Below are positions 12,968 to 21,302 of a stretch of DNA of 28,002 nt, piece by piece. The notes under the pieces were generated by a model, which worked only from the letters and a program-made list of their open reading frames with translations, was not told where the DNA came from and searched no databases. The translations under genes were made by a program, and so were the position numbers. Location of the stretch: the IMG/VR virus record IMGVR_UViG_3300043436_002173, positions 1 to 28,002 of that record, one strand, 5' to 3'. The DNA comes from a virus. Each line of letters starts with the position of its first letter. Within the stretch, counting starts at the first letter, position 1.

Positions 12968-13942
12968 TTAAGATGCAGCCATCATGAAACGACGGGTTTG
13001 ATCAGGGAAGGCGATTTGAACACCTGCCTTGAACTCAACCACGAAACGAACTTCGTCAGCTTCCTTAGCGTAGAAGATTTCGAAACGCTCTTCTTCGTTC
13101 AACAAGTCAGTGCCGAAGATGAAGTGAGCCAAACGACCTGCATACAAATCGTAAGTACCATTCAATCCGTTAACACCGATCAACTTGATGTTAGAACCTG
13201 GCAAAGTCAATTCGTTGTTTTCAACTCCGTTCAAGTAAGAAATGTTGAAGTAGTTTTCAGCAACCAAACCTTGCTTAATAGCAGTGAATACGTCGATACC
13301 GCAGAAAATAACAACATCGTCGTAACCTTTGATGTCGGCAGGAAGGTAAGTTTCAAACGTGTTCAACAATTTGATAGCGTTTGTTGGAGTAGATTGAAGA
13401 GTAGCAAAAGACAAATCGGTTGACCATCCGTAAGCAGAAGCGTTCAAATCGATACAAGCAGTCGTTGGTGCAGCAGTCGCAGCATCAGCGAAAATCTTAG
13501 CGAATCCATCCATTGCACCAGAAGTTACGGTAGAATCAGATTGCCAAACCGCAGTTTCCAAAGATTTTTGGATTGACTTAACTTTCTGCTCAGCGTAAGC
13601 CTGCTCGAATGGGATGGTGGTAGGACGTGAACCCGCAGTCAATTGGGTTTGCATCCAGTACTGCTCCAAACTCTTAGGACAAATAGCTTCATGTACCTTG
13701 GTATGAACCGCAGTTAATGAACGCTGTGTGAAATCGGTGGTGTTGTTTGCGCCATTGAAACCGCAAGTGTTACCATACGAAAAAGCCGTGGTGGTATCCA
13801 TCAAGTTCAAAGCAGAAACATACTTAACACCTACTTGCTTTGTGATCAAAGAAACGGTGCGAGCGTCGAATAACGACTTGGTGATTAGGGGTAGGGTTTG
13901 TTGATTAGTATAAGTACTTAACCCGGCTAAATTGTAACTCAT
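12968..13942 (-). CDS. Major capsid protein (HK97-type fold likely)
   Basis: A 324-residue protein in the place expected for the capsid: after protease and scaffold, before a strong terminator. It begins MSYNLAGLSTYTNQQTLPLITKSLFD, with a helical and loop-rich N-terminus (CGFNGANNTTDF, then CPKSLEQYWMQTQL) and a C-terminal part with capsid-like features: DDVVIFCGIDVFTAIKQGL, LPGSNIKLIGVNGLNGTYDLY, and an ending VEFKAGVQIAFPDQTRRFMM in which a small beta strand pair closes the A-domain. No long N-terminal delta domain is seen, consistent with a separate scaffold-like gene. The name follows from context plus this pattern; no catalytic motif is expected. Confidence 0.85.
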   Translation of the reverse strand: MSYNLAGLSTYTNQQTLPLITKSLFDARTVSLITKQVGVKYVSALNLMDTTTAFSYGNTCGFNGANNTTDFTQRSLTAVHTKVHEAICPKSLEQYWMQTQLTAGSRPTTIPFEQAYAEQKVKSIQKSLETAVWQSDSTVTSGAMDGFAKIFADAATAAPTTACIDLNASAYGWSTDLSFATLQSTPTNAIKLLNTFETYLPADIKGYDDVVIFCGIDVFTAIKQGLVAENYFNISYLNGVENNELTLPGSNIKLIGVNGLNGTYDLYAGRLAHFIFGTDLLNEEERFEIFYAKEADEVRFVVEFKAGVQIAFPDQTRRFMMAAS

Positions 13943-13945
13943 TTT

Positions 13946-14524
13946 TTATTTATTTAATGCGTTTAAAAGATTTTCAAATTTTTTCTCTTGCGAGGTTTTG
14001 GGATTAATGTAGGTAAATGAAGCAGGCTTGCTCACTTCCGCAGTTGGTGCGCTTGCAATCACTTCAACCACGGCAGTCATCGCTTCCGTAGCCTTACCCA
14101 TTCCATCCATGCGAGTCATCAAATCGGCTAACATACCTTCCAATTTGGTGATACGCTCGCTCATTGATTCCATTTCCATTGCGTGGTCTGGCATCGGTTC
14201 AGCCTCAGCCATTTCTTCGCCCGCTTCGATTTCTACTTCGATCGATGGTTCTTCTTCGATAGGCATGATTTCCATAATCTTACCGCCCTCGGTTTTGATT
14301 TTAGCAACGCCAACCAAAACGTGTTCGCCGTCAGGTGCAGGTACTTCGTTACCGTCTCCGTCAATTACCATAACATCAACACCAACTGCGATTTCGCCGT
14401 TAATGCTAACTTGACCGCCACCTTCCAAGTCGTACATTGCGAACGCTTGGGGTGTTGGTTCTACGGGACTTTCGGAAGACATCAAGTAACTCTTAATCTT
14501 TAAAAGTTCAGCTTTAATATCCAT
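13946..14524 (-). CDS. Scaffold-like acidic protein
   Basis: A 192-residue, very acidic protein encoded three bases before the capsid gene. Residues 30-85 form a beta-rich domain with repeated Gly (YDLEGGGQVSINGEIAVGVD, DGDGNEVPAPDGEH, KIMEIMPIEE). Residues 88-115 are Glu/Met-rich, 116-150 (SMSERITKLEGMLADLMTRM) are a short coiled coil, and the tail is basic. Acidic middle, coiled coil and basic C-terminus upstream of the capsid is the usual plan of a scaffold or of the scaffold half of protease-scaffold pairs. Its start lies 13 bases after module-start motif copy D. Confidence 0.7.
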   Translation of the reverse strand: MDIKAELLKIKSYLMSSESPVEPTPQAFAMYDLEGGGQVSINGEIAVGVDVMVIDGDGNEVPAPDGEHVLVGVAKIKTEGGKIMEIMPIEEEPSIEVEIEAGEEMAEAEPMPDHAMEMESMSERITKLEGMLADLMTRMDGMGKATEAMTAVVEVIASAPTAEVSKPASFTYINPKTSQEKKFENLLNALNK

Positions 14525-14536
14525 GTGTAAAAGTTT

Positions 14537-14570
14537 ATACTTATGAAATGGGAACGCCTAAAAAAGTGAC
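14537..14570 (-). promoter_or_regulatory. Four-copy module-start motif, copy D (scaffold/capsid unit)
   Basis: GTCAC, 13 bases, CCCATT-TC-ATAAGTAT on the minus strand. Here the ATG lies 13 bases beyond the motif instead of being fused to it, which argues that the motif is not merely an extended start-codon context. It separates the protease gene from the scaffold and capsid genes. Confidence 0.65.
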
Positions 14571-14578
14571 AGAAAATT

Positions 14579-15160
14579 TTATAGCAACGCCAAAATTTCG
14601 TCAATCAATGTAAGTTCCAAATCGTGTTTGCTCGCTTTGTACGGAGCGTGAATGAAATCACCCTCAACCGAGAATCCTCGGAAGTTACCCGCCTCAACTT
14701 CTTTCCAAGCATCCTCGTTATCTACTTTGTACGAACCAAACCACGTGCCTTCTACGCAGTCCTCAAAGCCTTTGGGAGCGTTGATACCACGGGATGAATC
14801 GGTAATAAAGGACTCGAACATAAACACGCCCTCGATCGGGGTTTTATGTTCCACGTTCACGTTCGTGCTGTACTGGTTCGCCATGAATTTGAGCGCAATC
14901 TTTTCTACCGTTGGTTTGTCGTAGGTTACATAGTACTCGCCCATCTTTTCATCACGTCGGTAGATCAGTTGATTTGGAATCATTAGCGCACCCGTAATAA
15001 TTCGGCGTGCTGAATCAGCTGAAAATTGTTGTCGGTTGTTGAAGGCGTGGAAGTTGCGTTCAATCGCTGGGGTGTTTACGAGTGCTACGTAATCCACTCC
15101 CGTTTCGTCTGTTTCGTTTATCACTAATTGATAAACGGGTAAATCGTTGTAAGTATTCAT
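14579..15160 (-). CDS. XkdF-type prohead serine protease
   Basis: From the ATG at 15160, just after the tape-measure stop, the protein has 193 residues. The sequence follows the XkdF-like phage serine protease family closely: VDYVALVNTPAIERNFHAFN, then RIITGALMIPNQLIYRRDE, YYVTYDKPTVEKIALKF, NVNVEHKTPIEGVFMFESFI (His in VEH is the likely catalytic residue), and GTWFGSYKVDNEDAWKEV, NFRGFSVEGDF (the Ser in GFSVEG is the likely nucleophile). It should cleave scaffold and capsid precursors during head maturation. The length is normal. A longer frame to 15232 would overlap the tape measure and is rejected. Confidence 0.85.
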   Translation of the reverse strand: MNTYNDLPVYQLVINETDETGVDYVALVNTPAIERNFHAFNNRQQFSADSARRIITGALMIPNQLIYRRDEKMGEYYVTYDKPTVEKIALKFMANQYSTNVNVEHKTPIEGVFMFESFITDSSRGINAPKGFEDCVEGTWFGSYKVDNEDAWKEVEAGNFRGFSVEGDFIHAPYKASKHDLELTLIDEILALL

Positions 15161-15161
15161 A

Positions 15162-17222
15162 TTATTTTCCAAGTGTTGCTGTTTGTTGAAGTCTTTTTGA
15201 ACGTTGTTGTTTTGCTGAAATATCCGTTTCAAGTACGTATGTGCGCATGGTTCTTTGTTGCATCAAATTACCTTGCGCATCCAATTGCAGTTGGGTAGAA
15301 TCAAGTCCGCTTGTTTGGGTAGCTTGGTTAGATGGACTTAAATTAGGTGCGTTGCTTGAACTTGAAGACGCTGAACCGCCTTGGTATTGTGATTGCCTAA
15401 TTTTTTGAACGTTCGCCAAACCAGTTGCAATAGCCGAAGCAGCTGCAATATATGGCGCAGCAGGAAATACCGAAGTAATAGGACTTTTTGCAGTTTGAGT
15501 AAACGCCCCTTGCGCCCCTGCAATGGCTTGAATTATAGCCTCCGCAATTTGTACTTTTTTGTTTCTTTCAAAATATTCTTTGCGTATTCTTTCCTGCTCT
15601 TTTTCATTGCCCTTAGCCATTTGTAATTCCTGATTCATTTGGTTTTCACGGAAAGCCAAAATGTTTGAGAATGTTTGTTGACTTGTTCTAACAATAAAAT
15701 CAAATATTTCTTTTCTTTTTTGAGCAGAACTTAATTCCAATTTTTGGATTGCTTCGTTATATTCTTTTTGCGAAATAATGCCACTCAAATAAGACTCTTT
15801 TAATAATTCCTTTTTCTTTTCAAGGCTTAATCGTGTGCTTTCCAAAGAATCATTTAAGTATTTCAAATCAGCATCCAAAGACATTTGACGCTCTTTGTCT
15901 TCAAATTCTCTTTGTTCAGTGGCAGCATCTTTTGCATCTTCTGAGGCCTTCGCTTCCTTATCAGCTTGTTCCTTTTTTAATCTATTGATATTGTCAAGGT
16001 ATTCCTTTTCGCTAATTGTGCCATTTAAAAAATATTCCTTGTTTAAATCAAGCTTTTTATCAAGGCTTAATCTATCACTTGCAAGCGAATCGTCTAGATA
16101 TTTTTTATCAGCGTCTAATGATAACTGCCTTTCTTTATCTTCAAAATCCCTTTGTTCCTTTGCATCCTTTTTTGCTTGTTCTTTTGATTCCTCATTGCGC
16201 TTTTTAACGCCTTTTTGGTAATTGATATCTAACGTTTCACGGTCTTTTACCAAATCACGTGCGCTCTCAACAAGTTCAAACAACTTCTTTTTCTCTTCAT
16301 CGGTTGCAGTTCCCAACGCCATCTTTCTTTTGATAGCGTCCTGTTCTGCATAGTTATTTTTCAAACGGAAGTCAAGCAACTCCTTTTCAAGTTGTAGTAT
16401 TTCTTTGTCGGTTTTACCCTTAGCCTTTGCAAGGTCGATGTTACGTTGCAACTGCTTTTCCACGCTCTTATTATAGTTCGCTACCTTTTCAATCGCCTTC
16501 AAAGATTCCTCGGCATTCTCCTTGGTCTTTGCTGTGCTGGCATCGTCAATTAACCCGAAAGAAATGGTGTGAAGAAAATCACGAACCTTAGCAATGATTC
16601 CATCGAAGGGTTTGAGCAAATTATTTACTACCTTCTTAACGTCCTCAAAGTTTGCAATTAGGTACGTTAATGCACCAATCAATAAACCAATTCCCAAACC
16701 TTTCAAAGCCATTCCAAAACCTTTGGTTGCTTTTGTAGCCACCTCGGTTGAAACCGCTCCCTCCTTTTGAGCCTTGGATAAAAACAACTGTGAGAACGCC
16801 GTTTCCTTTTGGAGGATGTTGGTGATAGCAGTTACCCCTTGAAGCAAAGCCATTGCGCCCTGAGTCTTTTTAATCGCTTGTTCAACGGCTTGGTTCTCGC
16901 TACCAAACAACGCCATCGCACCTTGGGCAGCTGCGAACCCGCCCGCAATTCCTTGTGCTGCCTGAGTGAACGCATCCAATCGAAACGTATCGGAAGACAA
17001 AGCTTTGATCGCTCCCTTGGTGTCGTTGATTTGGTCTTTTACTTCCCCCGCTCTTTTTTGTAATGTTTTAAAATCAGCAGAACCCGCTTTACCAGCTTCC
17101 GCCATTTTATTCAATGCTAACTCAATTTCTCTTAATTCATGTTTTAATGACTTAAAATCTTTTTGAGCGTCATCAGTTTCCGATTTTACTCGGAGTAAAA
17201 TATCCTTAGTAGTATCTGCCAT
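15162..17222 (-). CDS. Tail tape measure protein
   Basis: A 686-residue helical protein that should set tail length and be ejected ahead of DNA. An N-terminal coiled coil (about 1-75), an Ala/Gly-rich stretch (about 86-135), a hydrophobic segment at about 170-191 (GLGIGLLIGALTYLIANF) and very long charged coiled coils (about 230-560) are all typical. The C-terminal part about 555-610 (AEAIIQAIAGAQGAFTQT, PAAPYIAAASAIATGLANVQKI) is characteristic of Bacteroidota tape measures. Two 60-residue segments 80 residues apart are near-duplicates. The length predicts a tail of roughly 100 nm by the usual 0.15 nm per residue rule. The start shares a base with the preceding stop (TAATG). Confidence 0.9.
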   Translation of the reverse strand: MADTTKDILLRVKSETDDAQKDFKSLKHELREIELALNKMAEAGKAGSADFKTLQKRAGEVKDQINDTKGAIKALSSDTFRLDAFTQAAQGIAGGFAAAQGAMALFGSENQAVEQAIKKTQGAMALLQGVTAITNILQKETAFSQLFLSKAQKEGAVSTEVATKATKGFGMALKGLGIGLLIGALTYLIANFEDVKKVVNNLLKPFDGIIAKVRDFLHTISFGLIDDASTAKTKENAEESLKAIEKVANYNKSVEKQLQRNIDLAKAKGKTDKEILQLEKELLDFRLKNNYAEQDAIKRKMALGTATDEEKKKLFELVESARDLVKDRETLDINYQKGVKKRNEESKEQAKKDAKEQRDFEDKERQLSLDADKKYLDDSLASDRLSLDKKLDLNKEYFLNGTISEKEYLDNINRLKKEQADKEAKASEDAKDAATEQREFEDKERQMSLDADLKYLNDSLESTRLSLEKKKELLKESYLSGIISQKEYNEAIQKLELSSAQKRKEIFDFIVRTSQQTFSNILAFRENQMNQELQMAKGNEKEQERIRKEYFERNKKVQIAEAIIQAIAGAQGAFTQTAKSPITSVFPAAPYIAAASAIATGLANVQKIRQSQYQGGSASSSSSNAPNLSPSNQATQTSGLDSTQLQLDAQGNLMQQRTMRTYVLETDISAKQQRSKRLQQTATLGK
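15735..16154 (-). repeat. Internal duplication in the tape measure gene
   Basis: Residues 357-416 and 437-496 of the tape measure (DNA 15975-16154 and 15735-15914) are recognisably the same: QR(D/E)FEDKERQ(L/M)SLDAD, KYL(D/N)DSL, then SLxKK, EY/SYL, ISxKEY. The period is exactly 80 residues. It looks like a tandem duplication of a coiled-coil unit, which would lengthen the tail by one step. Confidence 0.85.
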
Positions 17223-19435
17223 TATTCAGTTATTATTTGAGGTGTTGGTTCATCACTAATACTCGCACCGGTACCGCTCGTAAGTTCAAACACGGTAGGT
17301 ACAAATCCTTCTAAATCTAATACTTTGAGCAACTCAACGGAGGTACTCTCATCGCTGTTCGCATCGTAATCGTTAACCGCCAAAAGGTAAAACAATACGC
17401 CATTAATGTAAATCAGTTTCCGAAAATCCAAGTTAGCAATATCAACGGGCGTTAACTGTAAAAACAACTTGACCTTCTTTGCATCCTTATCGGTGTACAA
17501 CTTCACATAATCCAACCAAAATCGGTTGAATAGGTTGTTGTTGGTGTACCTGAAAATCGCTCCCGTGGTTTCATTCGATTGGTAGTACAATTCCCTTGGA
17601 ATTCCAAAGCATAAATCCTTGGTTGGGTTGTACGGGTTATCCAACGTTCCTGCGTATGGGTAACTGGTATATTCATTACCCTCAAAAACAAACTCGGTAT
17701 CGCTCGGAAATTCGATGTATTCGTGGTAAAGAATGCGAAGATTTGGAGTAACTGGCTTAACATTCAACGCCACATCGCCACCGCTCGCAGTTCCTTTATT
17801 GTCGATGTCGTAATACCGTGCGTAAATCCTCGGTGAAATCTGAAATCCAACCATTACGCTATTGGAAAAACCAACGTCCTCCGATTGCTCACCATTTGAA
17901 AACTCATTCGAGGAAATGTACTTGCGTGATCCGTAGCCTTCGCCATACGCTTGTTGGTAGCGTTTCTCGAAGTAACCGCCCCCGTCTTTGTAAGCAAAGT
18001 TGTACGTCTTTGGATTCATGTAACCGCATGGCACTACTTCGTAACCCTTTTCCACGTCCCAAATGTTTGTCCAATCTAAGGGGTTCGCACTATCGTAAAA
18101 ATCCGCAAATGGTTCAACATACAACTTCTTAGGGTTGTACTTATCGGGCATGATAAACAAGTTAAACATACGCACCAAGTACATTAAGAACTCCGACTGC
18201 TTCACCTTTGGCACGATGGTTTGGTTCATATCCCAATTAAACCCAGGTTGCATCAATGGCGTTCCTGAAAATTGGTTTAACCAAAACGTTCCATCGGTAA
18301 AGAAACGAACGTAAGGGGCGGGAGAAATCGGTGTTGGGCTATCAACTGAAAAATCACACCACACTTCCAAGTAATCAGTATTGACTAATGCTAATTGACC
18401 AACTGCGGAAATCTGTTGTGCGGTTGAACCGCCACCACCAACCCAAGTGTATTGCCCTATTTGAGTATCGGTTGTTCCATTTTTGCGTAAATAGATACGC
18501 ATGGTTTGGTCAAATCCCAAAGAAAGATTGGGTTGAACGTTAACCCTTACTTGAATGTTATAGGTTGCTGAAATGGTTACATTCCAACGATAGGAAGCCT
18601 CATTGTAATTTCCCCCATCGAAGTAAGGAGCAGGGGTGTTTGCGCCTAAGTTCAACTTTTGTATTGTACCATCGGCAATATCTTGAACGCCACCACTTAA
18701 CCCAATGTAATACAAAGCAGGCTGAACCAAGTCGTTTGTTAAGTACGGAACGCCACTAATGCCATATGGTACTATCAACTGCTTGAACCATTGCGAGGTA
18801 AAAAAGTCGCTTTCATACGTGAATCCCGCAAAGGCAAAAATCTTATCGACGTACTTCTTTACCGAAATCGCAGGGTAGAAATCCTCGGTGTTGAAAATGT
18901 CAGCGTAAGGACTTGGCGTGGTAGCACGTTGGAAACCCGCCTGCCCGTAATCGATCGCAGGGTAGTAATAATCGTTCCCCGTACTTCCTACCGAGTTCGT
19001 CCACGAATCCACCACGTTGCTCGCATCCCATTCGTGATTCAGTTCGCTGAAATCTAAATCGGTTAACTCAGCATCACCAAGTTGTTTGAATAGGTTAGCC
19101 GTTTCACCGTACAACCCTAACTCATACGTGCCACTCGTGCCATTATCTTTAACCGCCAACAACTGAGCGATTCCCTCAAATACTTGTACCCCGTTCTGCA
19201 TAACGTAGGCACTGGCACGAACGCTCGGATCGAAGGAAACAATCCATTGATCAAAGCGGTAAATGCTCCCAAAAACTTGGTCGTTGTTTGGAGTCTTAGG
19301 AATTTCAATGGTACGGCTAACCGAACTTTTACGCTCAATGGGGTTTTCGATATCCGTTATCGAATAGGTTAAACGAATATCAATATCGTCGAATAAGTCG
19401 AGGCGATTGCCGTCAATGTACAACTCGGTTATCAT
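17222..19435 (-). CDS. Large tail-tip/baseplate protein, 737 aa
   Basis: A 737-residue beta-rich protein. It begins MITELYIDGNRLDLFDD, continues with a charge-rich segment IENPIERKSSVSRTIEIPKT and many aromatic beta strands, and ends with a short Pro/Thr tail. The opening, IDG-x-x-(L/V)DLFDD-x-I-x-(L/V)-(T/N)YS-I-x-D, and the RTI-IP-T-x-N-x-x-F block are familiar from tail proteins encoded next to the tape measure in Bacteroidota phages and prophages. It probably forms part of the tail tip, together with the 423-aa protein. No enzymatic motif is seen. Start and stop overlap its neighbours (ATGA and TAATG). Confidence 0.7.
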   Translation of the reverse strand: MITELYIDGNRLDLFDDIDIRLTYSITDIENPIERKSSVSRTIEIPKTPNNDQVFGSIYRFDQWIVSFDPSVRASAYVMQNGVQVFEGIAQLLAVKDNGTSGTYELGLYGETANLFKQLGDAELTDLDFSELNHEWDASNVVDSWTNSVGSTGNDYYYPAIDYGQAGFQRATTPSPYADIFNTEDFYPAISVKKYVDKIFAFAGFTYESDFFTSQWFKQLIVPYGISGVPYLTNDLVQPALYYIGLSGGVQDIADGTIQKLNLGANTPAPYFDGGNYNEASYRWNVTISATYNIQVRVNVQPNLSLGFDQTMRIYLRKNGTTDTQIGQYTWVGGGGSTAQQISAVGQLALVNTDYLEVWCDFSVDSPTPISPAPYVRFFTDGTFWLNQFSGTPLMQPGFNWDMNQTIVPKVKQSEFLMYLVRMFNLFIMPDKYNPKKLYVEPFADFYDSANPLDWTNIWDVEKGYEVVPCGYMNPKTYNFAYKDGGGYFEKRYQQAYGEGYGSRKYISSNEFSNGEQSEDVGFSNSVMVGFQISPRIYARYYDIDNKGTASGGDVALNVKPVTPNLRILYHEYIEFPSDTEFVFEGNEYTSYPYAGTLDNPYNPTKDLCFGIPRELYYQSNETTGAIFRYTNNNLFNRFWLDYVKLYTDKDAKKVKLFLQLTPVDIANLDFRKLIYINGVLFYLLAVNDYDANSDESTSVELLKVLDLEGFVPTVFELTSGTGASISDEPTPQIITE

Positions 19436-20703
19436 AGTGGCGTTGCTTCATCAAAGGTGAAACGATACGTTACCGATAGCGTTTTTAATTGGTCAAAATC
19501 CCTCTTCCAAACGTTGTACGAAGTATCGGTAATCAAGATGGGAATAAGTACGTCAATCACTCCCGATTCGCCCATGTAGGAAGAACGCAACCACGTGCGA
19601 GGTGAGCGTACCATTTCAGCCAACCACTCAAACTCCGCATCCGTTAACCAATCACTCGAAACCGTAAACTGCTTATTGAAGTCAATGCTTGCGTTAAATC
19701 GAGAATAGTCGCTACGTGTGTAACTATACGTATCGCCCATGCTTAACAAAGGCTTGGAAGCCTGCACCCGTTCAATCGTTTGCACCTCCCTTTGAGGTTT
19801 ATTGAATGCGTAACTATCTACCCCACCCAATTGATTCTGAAAGTGAATTTCAGTAATTTCAAATCGTTGGCATCCAACATTCAAGTTAACGACGTACTCC
19901 GCACTTTGCAGTTGCGAATCATCGTTTGTCCTGCTCAACGTCAATGAGTAGTAACCATCGTCGAAAGGAAAATCTACGCTTCCGTTATCTGAATCGGAAG
20001 TATGGGAGGATGGAATAAGATACACCTCGTTCGGCATGAATGGAACGGTGATAACGCTATTATCGTTTGGATCGCTCGCAGAGTGGAACGCCTCGTTTTT
20101 GGTAGCGAAGTAAAACTCACGTAAAACAGTACCAGCATTTGAGTAATACCGATACCGCACGAAGTCAATGTTTGGGGATGCTTGGATATTACAAGGCACG
20201 TACAAATAACCGCTTTGCATCCATCCGCCATTTTGCGCAATAGCAATCGAACTCTCGGGGCGGTTGGTTAGTAACAAATGCTCCAAGGCATCGTTTTTAA
20301 TTACGTAATCGTCGTTGTCGTAACTCGGGAAATCCAACGTGTTGATCGCACCGCAATAAACCGTACCCGTAAAGTCGTAGGTGGTTGCACTTGCACCCGT
20401 GTACTCTTCCGAAAATTCAACCGTGTATTCCTTCCACATATCGGGGCATTCAAACCCTCGACCTTCGCTGATGTCGGTGTTAATTCCGATTTGCGTTCTT
20501 AGCACCTCACGAATATTGAAGTACCCTTGATCGTTGTTTGGGTTTGGTGATGTCTTTAAACGCACCAACTGCGTTGCACCGATGAATACATCGGCAACAA
20601 ATTTGAAGTTCGGTTGTGCTACGTTCGTACTGGATAACACGAAGGTTATCGGATTGCCTACCGTAGTAAAGTCCTGCGGTTGTGATTCTATCGTTATTGC
20701 CAT
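19432..20703 (-). CDS. Tail protein (distal-tail-like), 423 aa
   Basis: From the ATG at 20703, one base after the preceding stop, the protein has 423 residues. It starts MAITIESQPQDFTTVGNPIT and is beta-rich throughout, with two regions suggesting jelly-roll-type modules: about 5-130 and about 300-423 (EITEIHFQNQLGGVDSYAF, YSRFNASIDFNKQF, WLTDAEFEWLAEMVRSP). The second region, in which a strand-rich core is followed by WL.....WLAE...SP, I recall from Bacteroidota tail proteins located between gp10-like and tape measure genes. A distal tail or hub-adaptor role is likely, inferred from position. No enzyme motif is visible. Confidence 0.65.
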   Translation of the reverse strand: MAITIESQPQDFTTVGNPITFVLSSTNVAQPNFKFVADVFIGATQLVRLKTSPNPNNDQGYFNIREVLRTQIGINTDISEGRGFECPDMWKEYTVEFSEEYTGASATTYDFTGTVYCGAINTLDFPSYDNDDYVIKNDALEHLLLTNRPESSIAIAQNGGWMQSGYLYVPCNIQASPNIDFVRYRYYSNAGTVLREFYFATKNEAFHSASDPNDNSVITVPFMPNEVYLIPSSHTSDSDNGSVDFPFDDGYYSLTLSRTNDDSQLQSAEYVVNLNVGCQRFEITEIHFQNQLGGVDSYAFNKPQREVQTIERVQASKPLLSMGDTYSYTRSDYSRFNASIDFNKQFTVSSDWLTDAEFEWLAEMVRSPRTWLRSSYMGESGVIDVLIPILITDTSYNVWKRDFDQLKTLSVTYRFTFDEATPL

Positions 20704-20704
20704 A

Positions 20705-21271
20705 TCATTTTGGTAGTAAAACTGCCACTGCTTGACCTGCCATGTAATCAGCCATTTGTTCGGCAAGGTCGTTTAAATTATCTTCTGTTAAATAAGGTTG
20801 CACGAATGGCTTTGCCTTGATGCCATACATAAATACCAACCTTCTGTATTTATCTGCTATCTGATCCAATTTCTTAGCTTCTGAACCCGAAGCAAGTGAT
20901 TTGAATGTTACCCACTTTTTAAACGCTTCTAATGGTGGTAAATGGTTTGTGTATTGGAATGGTGAGTTAGGCGCACCACTCCCACCACGTGCGCCCCTAA
21001 CCCCGTATTCTTGGAACTTCCAATATTTAGGTGCGACGATTTCTACTTGGTAACTTTTGCCAAACCTTTGAACGGGCAACGGCACGATTCCGCTTCTTAG
21101 ATTTCCAGTTGAATATAACGCACGACTACCGTACTTATCCATGTTGGCTTGGAAACCCTTGATTGCCTTATTCGCCCAATCGGTTAAAACCTTTACAGCA
21201 CCCTCAAAATTTGTATCAACTTCGTTAGGATTTAATCCAATAGGGTCAATATCTAATAATGTTTTTGCCAT
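20705..21271 (-). CDS. HK97-gp10-like tail completion protein
   Basis: A 188-residue protein with the features of HK97 gp10-like tail completion or neck proteins: an N-terminal helix (AVKVLTDWANKAIKGFQANM), GNLRSGIVP, then a beta region with YWKFQEYGVRGARGGSG, the conserved aromatic-x-EYG turn of the family, and a C-terminal helical part (KPFVQPYLTED). It normally helps join head and tail. Here it lies between the tail chaperone and the tail-tip genes instead of beside the portal and adaptor. Its ATG is fused to module-start motif copy B. Confidence 0.75.
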   Translation of the reverse strand: MAKTLLDIDPIGLNPNEVDTNFEGAVKVLTDWANKAIKGFQANMDKYGSRALYSTGNLRSGIVPLPVQRFGKSYQVEIVAPKYWKFQEYGVRGARGGSGAPNSPFQYTNHLPPLEAFKKWVTFKSLASGSEAKKLDQIADKYRRLVFMYGIKAKPFVQPYLTEDNLNDLAEQMADYMAGQAVAVLLPK

Positions 21272-21302
21272 ACTTATTAAATGGGCAATTGCAAAATGTT
21301 AC
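21270..21302 (-). promoter_or_regulatory. Four-copy module-start motif, copy B (tail unit)
   Basis: GTAAC, 12 bases, CCCATT-TA-ATAAGTAT on the minus strand, with the ATG of the gp10-like gene formed by the final AT plus G. It fills the whole gap after the frameshifted chaperone gene, whose stop overlaps the GTAAC end. Confidence 0.7.

Noticed and set aside
12998-16221. Long plus-strand open frames (for example 12998-13423, 14028-14414, 15895-16221)
   Set aside because: They lie wholly inside well-supported minus-strand structural genes, have low-complexity translations and no promoters; they are shadows of those genes.
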